Source: Streptomyces sp. NK08204 (GTDB lineage: Bacteria; Actinomycetota; Actinomycetes; Streptomycetales; Streptomycetaceae). From it: a stretch of DNA of 64,000 bases. Below are positions 37,331 through 49,012 of the stretch, in pieces. Every line of letters starts with the position of its first letter. Positions within the stretch are counted from its first letter, which is position 1. The stretch lies in contig NZ_JAINVF010000001.1 of NCBI RefSeq assembly GCF_020400585.1, positions 434,001 to 498,000 on the forward strand. Reading direction: 5' to 3'. The notes beneath the pieces were generated by a model. That model made no database searches. It was not told the origin of the DNA and saw only the letters and a list, made by a program, of their open reading frames with translations. Made by a program: the position numbers and the translations under genes.

Positions 37331-37763
37331 CGCGCACTCCTTATGTGTCGGGTCACCCTCTCAGGCCGTACCGAAACATTCTGGGTTCCGGCGCTCGACG
37401 CCCGCTCGGGTCCGGCTCATCCCGGGACGGACCATGGGTGTGGGCCGGGATCCCGTACTGTGGTCCGCCCCCTCCAGATTAACCAAATGAGCGGGCCCCC
37501 GCTCGATAGGGAGTGCAAACAAGGTGTAACTATCGCGAGTCATTCGGCACTTCAATGCCACAATATGTAGCTATTTCCGGCACAATGCATCTCTCGGGCA
37601 CCCGAGAGAGAATCACCCACTCGGCCCATGTATGAACGCATTGTCGAGGTTCCCGTTGTTCGTCCCCTGGGACGCGGTGCAGTTCAAGTCCTGTTGGCCG
37701 GGTCGCAAGCTCGTCATGATCTCGTGGCGGGCGGCAACGGCTGACTCGCGGAAGGACTGACGC
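37331..37763. other. AT-richer 433-nt intergenic region
   Basis: Between the 58-residue gene and the HD-like gene. From about 37475 to 37640 the composition is clearly lower in G+C than the rest of the window (for example caaacaaggtgtaactatcg and ccacaatatgtagctatttc). It holds a 20-bp palindrome (37590-37609) and, on either strand, only tiny reading frames of about 34-50 codons that I do not trust. Probably a regulatory region. Confidence 0.5.
37590..37609. promoter_or_regulatory. 20-bp near-perfect palindrome, operator candidate
   Basis: TCTCTCGGG-CA-CCCGAGAGA: nine matched bases on each side of a 2-nt centre. The tiny centre favours a protein-binding site over an RNA hairpin. It lies 154 nt upstream of the HD-like gene in the AT-richer stretch. 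Confidence 0.5.
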
Positions 37764-38165
37764 ATGGAGCTGCGCAGCGTCGAGGAGCTGATGGACCTGC
37801 TGTACGCCGGTCGGCACCAGCACGCGCTGCGGACCGCGGCGCTGCTGCGTCGCGGCCGCCCCGCCGACAAGGAGCTCCAGGTGGCGGGCCTGGTGCACGG
37901 CATCGGGCCGGTACTGCGCCCGGGCCCGGGTGGCGAGGCCGAGCGGGCACACAGTACGGCACAGGCGGTGCGCCCGCTGCTCGGGGAGCGGGTGTTCCAG
38001 CTGGTGCGCGGGGACGCCGGGCCCGCCGACGACGACACGCTGCGGCTGCGTCAGGCGGACGAGGAGGCCCGCACCGCACACTTCGACGCGGGCGTGCTGG
38101 AGGACTGGCGCACGGTGCTGGAGCTGGTGGCGGCCCGCAACTCACGGCTCGGCGCCGTCGACTGA
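37764..38165 (+). CDS. Degenerate HD-domain protein
   Basis: 133 residues resembling the small HD/PhnZ-like oxygenase-phosphohydrolase fold: QHALRTAALLRRGRPADKEL and QVAGLVHGIGPVLRP, then an ADEEARTAHFDAG segment. The defining His-Asp pair is His45-Gly46 here (VHGIG instead of HDIG), and the following histidine is also missing, so metal catalysis is doubtful. It may bind without cutting. ATG 37764 follows GGAAGGA. It stands alone and ends at a strong bidirectional terminator. Confidence 0.7.
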   Translation: MELRSVEELMDLLYAGRHQHALRTAALLRRGRPADKELQVAGLVHGIGPVLRPGPGGEAERAHSTAQAVRPLLGERVFQLVRGDAGPADDDTLRLRQADEEARTAHFDAGVLEDWRTVLELVAARNSRLGAVD

Positions 38166-38210
38166 GGCCCGGGCGGCCGACGTCCCGGGCCGCTCGGGGC
38201 CCGGCGGTTC

Positions 38211-38241
38211 ACACCCCCGGCCGGAGGCCGGCCGAGGGTGT
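38211..38241. terminator. Bidirectional hairpin terminator
   Basis: 14-bp stem with one mismatch (38211-38224 with 38228-38241, loop AGG), then TTT on the plus side. It serves the convergent HD-like and SDR genes. Confidence 0.75.
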
Positions 38242-38252
38242 TTGACGGTCCG

Positions 38253-39746
38253 TCACCACTTGCCCGGCGCGTAGTCCTTCAGGAAGACGCCGTACAGGTC
38301 GTCGCCGGCCTCGCCGCGCACGATCGGGTCGTAGACGCGGGCGGCGCCGTCGACCAGGTCGAGGGGCGCGTGGAAGCCCTCCTCGGCGAGGCGCAGCTTG
38401 TCGTAGTGCGGTCGCTCGTCGGTGATCCAGCCGGTGTCGACCGAGGTCATGAGGATGCCGTCGGTCTGGAACATCTCCTCGGCGCTGGTCCGCGTCACCA
38501 TGTTCATGGCAGCCTTCGCGGCGTTCGTGTTCGGGTGGCCCGCACCCTTGTAGCCGCGGCTGAACACGCCCTCCATCGCGGAGACGTTGATCACGTACGC
38601 GCGCTTGCTCGCCGCCCGGCGCGCGGCCTCGGCCATCGCCGGGCGCAGCTTGCTGATCAGGATGAAGGGCGCCGTGTAGTTGCACAGCTGGGTCTCCAGC
38701 AGCTCGACCGGGGAGATCTGGTCGATGGACTGCACCCAGGTGTTGGTGTCGACGACGTCGGGGACCAGGCCACCCGCGTCGATGGCCGTGCCGTCGCGGT
38801 GCCGGGCCACGCTGGCGTTGCCGGCGACCAGGGCGAGGTCGGCCACCTTCTGCGCGTCGAGTCCGCTGACCCCGACGGGGAGCGCGGCCAGTCCGTCGAC
38901 CGCGCCGGAGTTGAAGGCGCCGATGACGTGGTGTGCGGGCAGCTCACCGGCCGGCAGCGGGGCGCTCTCGCCCTCGACCAGCGCGGCGTACGCGGAGGGC
39001 AGGCGGCGCACGGTCTGCGTGGCGTTGTTGATCAGGACGTCGAGCGGGCCCTGCTCGGCGACCTGGTCGGCCAGGGCCACGGCCTGGGCCGGGTCGCGCA
39101 GGTCGATGCCGACGACCTCCAGGCGGTGGATCCAGTCCGCCGAGTCGTCCATGGCCTTGAAACGGCGGATGGCGTCCTTCGGGAACCGGGTGGTGACGGT
39201 GGTGTGCGCACCGTCCCGCAGCAGGCGCAGCGCGATGTACATGCCGATCTTGGCCCGGCCGCCGGTGAGCAGGGCGCGCTTGCCGGTGAGGTCGGTGCGG
39301 GCGTCCCGCTTGGCACGGTTCTCGGCGGCGCAGTCCGGGCAGAGCTGGTGGTAGAAGTAGTCGACCTCGACGTACCGCGTCTTGCAGACGTAGCAGGAGC
39401 GCGGGCGCTGGAGTATGCCCGCGATCCGGCCGGACTCGACCTTGGAGGAGGGCAGGATGCCCTCGGTCTCGTCGTCGATGCGCTCGGCGGAGCCGGTCGC
39501 GGTGGCCTCCGTGACGGAGCGGTCGTGCGCGGTCTTGGCGGCCCGGCGCTCCTGGCGGCGGCGCTGCTTGACCGTGCGGTAGATGTGCGAGGTGGCCCGG
39601 CGCACCTTGATCGCGTCCGGGTGGTCGACATCGAGCTGGTCCAGCTCCTCCAGGACGCTCAGGCAGACGGCCAGGCGCTCCGGGTCGATGCCGGGGCCGT
39701 ACACGACCTCTTCCATGGCCGTGGAGCCGTCGTCTGTCACCGTCAT
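38253..39746 (-). CDS. Short-chain dehydrogenase-like protein with N-terminal zinc ribbon
   Basis: 497 residues. A helical, basic N-terminus is followed by a four-cysteine ribbon (C118, C121, C136, C139) and then an SDR domain with NAD(P) motif TGGRAKIG (161-168) and NNAT. The SDR catalytic tyrosine is not seen: the expected YxxxK is TNAAK, after NVSAMEG. So this is an atypical member, possibly non-catalytic or using another residue. ATG 39746. It is monocistronic, with terminators on both sides. Confidence 0.85.
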   Translation of the reverse strand: MTVTDDGSTAMEEVVYGPGIDPERLAVCLSVLEELDQLDVDHPDAIKVRRATSHIYRTVKQRRRQERRAAKTAHDRSVTEATATGSAERIDDETEGILPSSKVESGRIAGILQRPRSCYVCKTRYVEVDYFYHQLCPDCAAENRAKRDARTDLTGKRALLTGGRAKIGMYIALRLLRDGAHTTVTTRFPKDAIRRFKAMDDSADWIHRLEVVGIDLRDPAQAVALADQVAEQGPLDVLINNATQTVRRLPSAYAALVEGESAPLPAGELPAHHVIGAFNSGAVDGLAALPVGVSGLDAQKVADLALVAGNASVARHRDGTAIDAGGLVPDVVDTNTWVQSIDQISPVELLETQLCNYTAPFILISKLRPAMAEAARRAASKRAYVINVSAMEGVFSRGYKGAGHPNTNAAKAAMNMVTRTSAEEMFQTDGILMTSVDTGWITDERPHYDKLRLAEEGFHAPLDLVDGAARVYDPIVRGEAGDDLYGVFLKDYAPGKW

Positions 39747-39980
39747 CGCGCTGCCGCTTCCCTGATCACCCGCGCGGCGCTCCGACTCGCGCCCGCTTTC
39801 GAACGGGGAAGTCTACGGAGCCCGGGGCCCACTGGCCAAACCGCTCGGACCTGGGCGTCCGTCCTACGAGACGGCGCACACCACCGGCACCGCCTCCACG
39901 CCGCCCCGGGCACCCGCACCTGACAGGCGCCGGCACGGCTCCGCCTCCCACCGCGCCGCCCCTGGTGCGGTGGGAACCGG

Positions 39981-39999
39981 ACCCGGCCGGAGGCCGGGT
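39981..39999. terminator. Hairpin terminator of the acyltransferase gene
   Basis: ACCCGGCC (39981-39988) pairs with GGCCGGGT (39992-39999) across a 3-nt loop, 2 nt beyond the minus-strand stop at 40002. Confidence 0.7.
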
Positions 40000-40001
40000 G
40001 C

Positions 40002-41333
40002 TCAGGCCCGGCAGGCCGCCAGCAGCATGCCCACCTCGTCCGACACCGACCGGGCGAACACATCCAGGTCCGGCACGGCCTGCGCATCGGCGACGAGCCC
40101 GTAGTGGACACGCCCCCGGTACGTCGAGATGGCAACCGCGAGGGACTGCCCCGGGGCGAGCGGCGCCAGGGGATAGACCTCGGTCAGCTCCTGACCACCG
40201 AGCCTGAGCCCCAGCCCGGGCAGCGGCACACTGGTGACGAGGATGTCGAACCACAACCGGGCGGCCTGGCCGACGAGCGGTCCGCCGAGCCGGTGACCGA
40301 GGGCCGGCACGTGGTCGGCGAGCAGGGCGACGGCACCGGCGCCCCGGTTGGGACCGGCGTCCTTGTTGCGGACCATCGCCGTGCGCACGGTGCTGAGCCG
40401 GCCGAGCGGGTCAGGGTCGTCCACCGGGAGCCGTATGAGGTACCCGGAGAGCCGGTTGCCCTGTGGCTGGGCGGTGCGCGGGCGGCGCCGGGAGACGGGG
40501 ATGAGGGCACGGGGCGCGACACCCTCGCTGCCGTCACCGCGTTCGTCCAGCCAGCGGCGCAGGGCACCGGCGACGACGGCGATCAGAACGTCGTTGACGG
40601 TGCCGCCGACACTCTTTCGGACCCGGTGCACGTCGTCGATGTCGAACACGACCCCGGCGGTGCGGCGCGTGCCGCTGGGCGCGGAGGTCAGCGCCGAGGT
40701 GGGACGCATGCCGAACGTGGAGCGGGCCAGCGAGGCGCCGATGTCCAGAGCCCGGCCCACGTCCGACAGCGCGCCCCTGACCAGCCCCGGGAGCAGTCCG
40801 GGCAGCCTGCGCACATCGGGCAGCAGACCGCGCGGCGGCTCGACGGCGCGGGGGGCGCGCTCGGGCAGTTCCACCGGGTCCAGGACGCCGGCGGCCAGCT
40901 TGAGCGCGCGCAGCCCGTCAGCGAGGGCGTGGTGGAACTTGAAGAGCACCGCGAAGGACACCCCGTCCTCGCCGGGCAGGACGTGCGCCTCCCATGGAGG
41001 CCGGCCGCGCTCCAGCGGGCGTTCCATCAGCCGTCCGGCGACCGCGTGGAAGTCGGCGGTGGGGGCGTGCAGCCGTACGTGGTCGAGCGGGTCGAAGTCC
41101 GGGTCGGGCTCCCGCGCGGCACCGCCGAAGGCGAACGGCTGCCAGACGTCGCGGATGCGCATGCGCAGGCCGGGTACGGCGGCGGCGCGGGCGGCGAGCA
41201 GGTCGGCGGCGTGGGCGCCGGCGGTGGGCGAGTTCGCGCCGAAGACGCCCAGCGCGCCCAGGTGCATGGGATGCCGGTCGGACTCCATGTTCCAGAAAGC
41301 CAGGTCGAGGGGAGCGAGCAGGTCGGAAGTCAA
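40002..41333 (-). CDS. Wax ester synthase / diacylglycerol acyltransferase (WS/DGAT)
   Basis: 443 residues. It catalyses acyl-CoA transfer to diacylglycerol (triacylglycerol storage) and to fatty alcohols. The catalytic HHxxxDG motif is at 134-140 (HHALADG); N-terminal PLDLAFWNMES and the later GTVNDVLIAVVAGALRRWL are typical. S. coelicolor SCO0958 is the characterised homologue in this neighbourhood, from memory. TTG 41333 is used because it starts the family's N-terminus (TSDLLAPLD) with GAGG upstream; the open frame continues 63 codons further without family support. Confidence 0.9.
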   Translation of the reverse strand: MTSDLLAPLDLAFWNMESDRHPMHLGALGVFGANSPTAGAHAADLLAARAAAVPGLRMRIRDVWQPFAFGGAAREPDPDFDPLDHVRLHAPTADFHAVAGRLMERPLERGRPPWEAHVLPGEDGVSFAVLFKFHHALADGLRALKLAAGVLDPVELPERAPRAVEPPRGLLPDVRRLPGLLPGLVRGALSDVGRALDIGASLARSTFGMRPTSALTSAPSGTRRTAGVVFDIDDVHRVRKSVGGTVNDVLIAVVAGALRRWLDERGDGSEGVAPRALIPVSRRRPRTAQPQGNRLSGYLIRLPVDDPDPLGRLSTVRTAMVRNKDAGPNRGAGAVALLADHVPALGHRLGGPLVGQAARLWFDILVTSVPLPGLGLRLGGQELTEVYPLAPLAPGQSLAVAISTYRGRVHYGLVADAQAVPDLDVFARSVSDEVGMLLAACRA

Positions 41334-41411
41334 GGGGTTGCCTCGCACGTCGACGACGGTTGGATATATGCAGTCAATCCCCGACTGCCGATCACGGTCA
41401 AGTACGATCGC

Positions 41412-41427
41412 GTTACTCTCAGTTAAC
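41412..41427. promoter_or_regulatory. Imperfect palindrome upstream of WS/DGAT
   Basis: GTTACTCTCAGTTAAC is a near-dyad (GTTACT against AGTTAAC, one extra A) in an AT-richer stretch 79-94 nt upstream of the WS/DGAT start. It is a plausible site for a TetR-type lipid regulator, on pattern alone. Confidence 0.3.
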
Positions 41428-41444
41428 GCAAGATTAAGCCTCAC

Positions 41445-41456
41445 CCCCGAAAGGGG
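41445..41456. terminator. Small GAAA-loop hairpin after the mannosidase gene
   Basis: CCCC-GAAA-GGGG lies 24 nt beyond the minus-strand stop at 41480. Confidence 0.4.
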
Positions 41457-41479
41457 CGGGACTCCCGGCGCCGCCGAGG

Positions 41480-43801
41480 TCAGTTCAGCACCGGGGGCGC
41501 CGCCTCGGGTGCCGTACCCCACTCAGACGGGCGCGGGCCGACCGTGAAAGCGAGGGTGTGCAGGGAGCGCAGCGCGTCCGTCGTGACGTATGTGCGCGGG
41601 TGCGCCGCACCGTCGGTGCGGACGGCCTGGATGTAGCGGTCGGCGGAGGAGGTGCCGGGCGCGGTGACCGTCAGTCCGCCGCTCGGCCAGTAGCGCCGGT
41701 CGAGGGTGAGGTCGACGCGGTCGAAGACCGGGGTGGACAGGCCCCAGGTGCCGTATCCGGGCTGGACCGGGAAGAGTCCGATGGAGGACAGCACGTTCCA
41801 GGCGGACATCGTGCCGAGGTCGTCGTTGCCGGTGATGCCGGCCGGCCCGTCGGTGAAGAGGGTGAGGGCCGCGTGCACCACATCCGTGGTCTTCCACGGC
41901 TGGCCGGTGGACAGGTAGGTGTAGGGCGCGATCAGGTCGGGCTCGTTCTGCGGGTTGTAGGTGGCCGCGTTGTAGTAGTCGTACGGGTCGCCGTGCACCC
42001 ACGCCTGGCGGGCGGTCGCCTCGGGGTCGGCGAGCAGCCTGTCGTAGGCGAAGAAGGTGTCCAGGCGGTCGTTGGCCGCGCGTCGGCCGCCGATCAGGGC
42101 GATCATGCCGGGCAGGTCCTGCGGGACGAGCCACTGGTACTGCCAGGCCGTGCCCTCGTGGAAGCCGGTGCCGCGGGCGGGGTCGGCCGGGCCGGTGAAC
42201 GCGCCGGAGTCGTCACGGGCGCGGAAGAAGCGGGTGCCGGGGTCAAAGAGGGTGCGGTAGTTGCGCGCCCGGGCCGCGTACCGGGCGGCGTCCTGCTCAT
42301 GGCCGAGGCCGCGGGCCAACTGGGCGAGCATGGCGTCGGCGAGGGCGTACTCCAGGGTGACGGAGGCGCCGTGGTGGTAGTCGGAGTCGCCCATCTTGGC
42401 GTACGGGCGGTTCTTGACGTGGGGCGCGAAGCCGTGCGCGAGATAGTCGGCGTTGGCCTCCCGGCCGATGCCCGGGTAGCCGGCGGGCGGCACGCCGTCG
42501 GCGTTCTTCTTCAGGGCGCGGTAGGCCTCCTCCTCGAAGCCCTTGAGCAGGCCCGACTGGTAGGCGGTGGTCAGGAACGGGGTGACCGGGTCGCCGCTCA
42601 TGATGTTCGTCTCGACCGGGCCGTACCCCCACTTGGGCAGCCAGCCGCCGTCCTCGTCGATGCGCACCACCGAGCGGGCCATGTCGCGGGCCTCGCGGGG
42701 GGCGAGCAGGGCGAGCAGCTGGGCCTGGGTGCGGTAGGTGTCCCACAGGGACCAGTTCTGGTAGTACGTGAAGCCGTCGGCGCGGTGGGCGCGGCGGTCC
42801 CAGCCGAAGTACCGGCCGTCGGCGTCGCCGCCGATGTTCGGTGCGAGGAACGAGCGGTACAGCGACGAGTAGAAGGTACGCCGCAGGGTCGCGGTGCCGC
42901 CCCGGACACGGACGGCGGCCAGCCGTTGCTCCCAGGCGGCACGCGCCCGCTGCCGCACGGCGTCGAAGGACCGGCCGCCCTCGGCGGCCAGGTTGGTCGC
43001 GGCGCCGCGCGAGTCGACGTACGACAGGGCGGTGGTGGCCTCGACGGTACGGTCCCGGCTCGCGTCGAAGCGGAGGTAGGCGCCGCCGTGTCCGCTCCGC
43101 GCCCCCGGGGTGAGCCTGGCACCGTTCCAGGTGCCGTAGGCGGTGAACGGCCGGCTGAAGCGGGTGATCGTGTACACGGTGTACGGGCCGGTGTCCCGGC
43201 AGAAGCCGTGGCCGGTGATCCTGGTGCGTACGGTGCGGTCGCCGAGGATCTCGACGGTGCTGGAGACGGCCTTGTGCAGCGACTGGGCCGCGTTGAGCAG
43301 GACGTTGGCCTTGGCGGTGGCGGGGAAGGTGTAGCGCTGCACGCCGGTGCGCTCGGTCGCGGTCAGTTCGGCCCGGATGCCGGAGCGGAGGCCGACGCGG
43401 TAGTAGCCGGGGCTCGCCTGCTCGTCCTGGTGGGAGAAGGCCGCCGCGTACCGGGCGTTGTCCGTCTGCGTCACCTCACCGGTGGTGGGCAGCACGGGCA
43501 GGTCGCCGCCGATCCGGCAGCCCACGCCGGAGAGATGGACCAGCGAGAAGCCGCGGATGCGGTTCTGCGTGTAGTCGTAGCCCGTGTTGTGCCCGGTGTC
43601 CGGGGAGAGCTGCACCATGCCGAAGGGCACGGCCGCGCCGGGGAAGGTGTTGCCCTCGTTCTGGCTCCCGATGAAGGGGTTGACCAGGTCGGTGAGGTGG
43701 CCGTCGGTCCGCTCGGCCGCCCGTGCGGCGGGGGTGGCGATCAGCGTGGACGCTGCCAGCACCCCGGCAAGGCACAGCCGTGTGCGCCGGGTCCCTCTCA
43801 T
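41480..43801 (-). CDS. Secreted GH92 alpha-mannosidase
   Basis: 773 residues with a Sec signal ending TPAARAAE. The N-terminal domain begins VNPFIGSQNEGNTFPGAAVPFGMVQLSPDT, a GH92 hallmark. The catalytic region has LWDTYRTQ, GWLPKWGYG, YHHGASVTLEYALAD and EGTAWQYQWLVPQD, with GITGNDDLGTMSAW (catalytic acid region) near the end. It probably hydrolyses exo-alpha-1,2-mannosides from external mannans or glycoproteins, using calcium. ATG 43801 has GGAGGTCAT upstream. The extra 42 upstream codons are non-conserved. Confidence 0.93.
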   Translation of the reverse strand: MRGTRRTRLCLAGVLAASTLIATPAARAAERTDGHLTDLVNPFIGSQNEGNTFPGAAVPFGMVQLSPDTGHNTGYDYTQNRIRGFSLVHLSGVGCRIGGDLPVLPTTGEVTQTDNARYAAAFSHQDEQASPGYYRVGLRSGIRAELTATERTGVQRYTFPATAKANVLLNAAQSLHKAVSSTVEILGDRTVRTRITGHGFCRDTGPYTVYTITRFSRPFTAYGTWNGARLTPGARSGHGGAYLRFDASRDRTVEATTALSYVDSRGAATNLAAEGGRSFDAVRQRARAAWEQRLAAVRVRGGTATLRRTFYSSLYRSFLAPNIGGDADGRYFGWDRRAHRADGFTYYQNWSLWDTYRTQAQLLALLAPREARDMARSVVRIDEDGGWLPKWGYGPVETNIMSGDPVTPFLTTAYQSGLLKGFEEEAYRALKKNADGVPPAGYPGIGREANADYLAHGFAPHVKNRPYAKMGDSDYHHGASVTLEYALADAMLAQLARGLGHEQDAARYAARARNYRTLFDPGTRFFRARDDSGAFTGPADPARGTGFHEGTAWQYQWLVPQDLPGMIALIGGRRAANDRLDTFFAYDRLLADPEATARQAWVHGDPYDYYNAATYNPQNEPDLIAPYTYLSTGQPWKTTDVVHAALTLFTDGPAGITGNDDLGTMSAWNVLSSIGLFPVQPGYGTWGLSTPVFDRVDLTLDRRYWPSGGLTVTAPGTSSADRYIQAVRTDGAAHPRTYVTTDALRSLHTLAFTVGPRPSEWGTAPEAAPPVLN

Positions 43802-43969
43802 GTCGGATGACCTCCGAAGCTTCGACGTCGATGTCTGCATCGTGAGGGCCGACAGCGCCGAACCCGGGCAATGAACGCCGATCAGCATGAACGCGTCGCG
43901 CGCGAGCGGCGGACTTCCTGACGCCACGCCAGGACACCGGCGGCGCCACGCCGTCGGCTGCGGCGACGG

Positions 43970-44449
43970 CTAGAGCGCGAGCTTGAACCCCTCGTGGCTG
44001 CGGGCGAAGCCCAGCGCGGTGTAGAACCGGTGCGCGTCCTCGCGGCTCTTGTTGCTGGTCAGCTGAACCAGGGCGCAGCCCCGCGCACGGGCCCGGGCGA
44101 CGGCGCCCGCCATCAGGGCCCGGCCGAGTCCGCCGCCGCGCCGGTCCGCGCGGATCCGCACCGCCTCGATCAGGGCCCGCTCGGCGCCGCCCTTGCCGAG
44201 CCCGGGGATGTACGTCGCCTGCAGACAGCCCACCACCGTGCGGCCGTCCTCGACGAGGACGAGCATCTCGTTGCGCGGGTCCTGTTCGATGGCGGCGAAG
44301 GCGGTCTCGTACGCCCGTGTCACCTCGACTCCAGCCGGATCCACCACCCGCTCCTCGTCGGCCAGCAGGGCGAGGACCGCGGGCAGGTCGGCGCGGGTCG
44401 CGGGGCGCAGGACGACGGCGGAGGCTGAGGCGGAGGCGGCAGTGGTCAC
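43970..44449 (-). CDS. GNAT acetyltransferase
   Basis: 159 residues: an Ala/Ser N-terminus, LVLVEDGRTVVGCLQATYIPGLGKGGAERALIEAVRIRADRRGGGLGRALM carrying the acetyl-CoA loop (RRGGGLGRALMAGAV), and a C-terminal LTSNKSREDAHRFYTALGF. This is the type that acetylates a small amine. GTG 44449 is chosen because TAGGGT (44462-44457 on the minus strand) ends 7 nt upstream, suggesting a leaderless message. GTG 44458 is an alternative. Confidence 0.85.
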   Translation of the reverse strand: MTTAASASASAVVLRPATRADLPAVLALLADEERVVDPAGVEVTRAYETAFAAIEQDPRNEMLVLVEDGRTVVGCLQATYIPGLGKGGAERALIEAVRIRADRRGGGLGRALMAGAVARARARGCALVQLTSNKSREDAHRFYTALGFARSHEGFKLAL

Positions 44450-44469
44450 GCCGTACACCCTACGACCTG

Positions 44470-44846
44470 TCACTGTCCGCCGGTGCCTGCCAAGGAGACC
44501 CGCCTGGCCTCCCCCAGCGCGGTCGCCCCGCCCTTGGAGACCGTGTGCGGTTCGGCGTCCCTCGCGGGGGCGACGCCGGTCGTCGCGCCGGAGGGGACCT
44601 CGGCGTTCTTTTCCAGCACGGCACCGCGCACGACCGTGCCGCGGCCGATGCGGACGTCGTCGTGCAGCACCGGGCCCTGGTCGCGGCCGGTCTCGCCGGC
44701 GCGTGGTTGTCGCCGAAGCCGCACAGCTGCGCCTCTCCGCGTGCGCTGGGCCGGGGCAGGATCGAGCCGCCCATGGCGTGTACGGGCCCGCCGTCCTCGG
44801 CGTCCGGGTGCAGTGCGTCGGCCTTCTGACGGGGGACCACCGCCTC
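44470..44846 (-). pseudogene. glgC: Decayed glgC (glucose-1-phosphate adenylyltransferase) fragment
   Basis: Two pieces of the glycogen enzyme remain in different frames. 44846-44685: QKADALHPDAEDGGPVHAMGGSILP and ARGEAQLCGFGDNHAPA, matching the middle of GlgC (xxDMGGDIIP, GEAxVYDFxDN). 44684-44470: RIGRGTVVRGAVLEKNAEVP, ATTGVAPARDAEPHTVSKGG and a short end, matching the GlgC C-terminus. The ~100 residues between them are gone and the frame changes near 44685. The N-terminal half is not recognisable in 44850-45203. Confidence 0.8.
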
Positions 44847-45203
44847 CCGGTCGAACTCGCCCTTCCCGCACGCCGGTCCGGCCTCGTGCCTCGCGCGGGC
44901 GCGGTCCGGGTCACCGAGAACGGCCTCCAGCGCGTGGGCGAGGCCCCTGGAGCGTCGCCCGACAGGCCGAGCAGGCCCCTCGATATGAAAGGGCTCGTCC
45001 ACCGGCGGGCAGACGAACACGGCGACAGGCGGCGACGGCGGACAGGTCCACGGTCGCACCTCCAGGTGCACGAGGAAGGCCAACTCCTGGACGCTGAACT
45101 CCGCATGGACGCCTGCCTCGCCGTACGCGTCCGGCAGGTGCTTCCGGGTCGGCAGTCCCCTCACGCCGACAACCCCTGGTTCCGGCGGCAGTTCCGCTCC
45201 TGG

Positions 45204-45962
45204 TCAGCCGGACGGGGCTCGAGGGGAAGGGCGCGGGGGACGGGTGAAGCAGCAGTCGCCGCACAGGCCGCCGCCGGGTACCCGGTAGTACAGGCAGCAG
45301 CTGCGGCGGCGGAACGCGGTGCCGGTGAGGGCGCCCGTGGCGTGCAACAGGGGGTGCGCGAAAAGGCCACTGGTGAGGGCGCGGGCGCGTTCGGCCACGT
45401 CCGTACGGGCGTTGGCCCGCGCCCATCGGTGCAGTTCCCGCGCGGCACCGGCCAGCGCGGAGCCCGCGTTTCCCCACAGCAGGCCTGCCGCGGTGCCGTA
45501 GCGGGAGTGCAACGCCGCGCCCAGGGGCACCAGATGGCCCTCCAGCACGGTGTCGGCGAGGGTGGCCGCGTCTGCGGGCAGGGGGCGTATCTCGGTGAGC
45601 CACAGGTCGTCGGGGGCCGAGGCGGCGGCGTCCCAGCGCAGCAGGCGCGGATCGAGGTCGGGCAGCCGCCCGTACAGCGCGGCACAGCCGAGGGCCACCG
45701 ACCAGAGGCGGGCAGCCAGCGCCTGGTGCGTGACGGAGGCGGAAACCCGTGGCTCGGAGGTGCGGAGACGGTCCGCGACCGTGGCGACGCGTGAAGTCAG
45801 GGCATTTCGGCAGATGTCCGATGTTCCGGTTTCATAGGTGTCCGCGAGGGTCGGCAGCGGACGTGGATCCGGCCCGCCCGCGGCTGTGGTCGTGCGCAGC
45901 ACGAAGAAGCCGCCGAGCGGGCGGAGCGCGGCGAGATCGGGGTCGAGGTCCACGAAAGGCAC
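45204..45962 (-). CDS. FhuF-like (2Fe-2S) ferric-siderophore reductase family protein
   Basis: 252 residues. The C-terminus ends in the FhuF cysteine pattern (SCCLYYRVPGGGLCGDCCF, CC-x10-C-x2-C), which binds a [2Fe-2S] cluster and reduces iron in siderophores. The N-terminal two thirds are Ala/Leu-rich helices with TLADTVLEGHLVPL. GTG 45962 is used; no strong ribosome site. No iron box is seen just upstream, which is unlike many siderophore genes. Divergent from the EamA transporter gene across 221 nt. Confidence 0.8.
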   Translation of the reverse strand: MPFVDLDPDLAALRPLGGFFVLRTTTAAGGPDPRPLPTLADTYETGTSDICRNALTSRVATVADRLRTSEPRVSASVTHQALAARLWSVALGCAALYGRLPDLDPRLLRWDAAASAPDDLWLTEIRPLPADAATLADTVLEGHLVPLGAALHSRYGTAAGLLWGNAGSALAGAARELHRWARANARTDVAERARALTSGLFAHPLLHATGALTGTAFRRRSCCLYYRVPGGGLCGDCCFTRPPRPSPRAPSG

Positions 45963-46183
45963 TAGTACCAGGCTCGATCATCGCTGGAACGTCCGGGTGC
46001 CCCTCTCCCCGTTACCCACCTGGGGGATGACCGGACGCCAGATGTACTCCTTCGGTAGTAGGAGGCATTGCGTGCTCAGGTACGACGACGGGAACGGGCC
46101 CGGCGGGGCAGAGTGTTCACCATGAGAGCCGACCGTACGCCGCGCCGGGCCGAGGCCCCCCGCCGCACGCAAGGGAGACGCCG

Positions 46184-49012
<2,829 letters not shown>

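Noticed and set aside
37628..37743. 38-codon plus-strand frame before the HD-like gene
   Set aside because: No ribosome site, no recognisable content; probably chance in an AT-richer tract.
37613..37762. Roughly 50-codon minus-strand peptide ending in a Gly/Asn-rich tail, superficially like a lasso-type core (Gly1, Asp8)
   Set aside because: No leader consensus, no biosynthetic genes nearby, a poor ribosome site, and overlap with the HD-like gene's start region.
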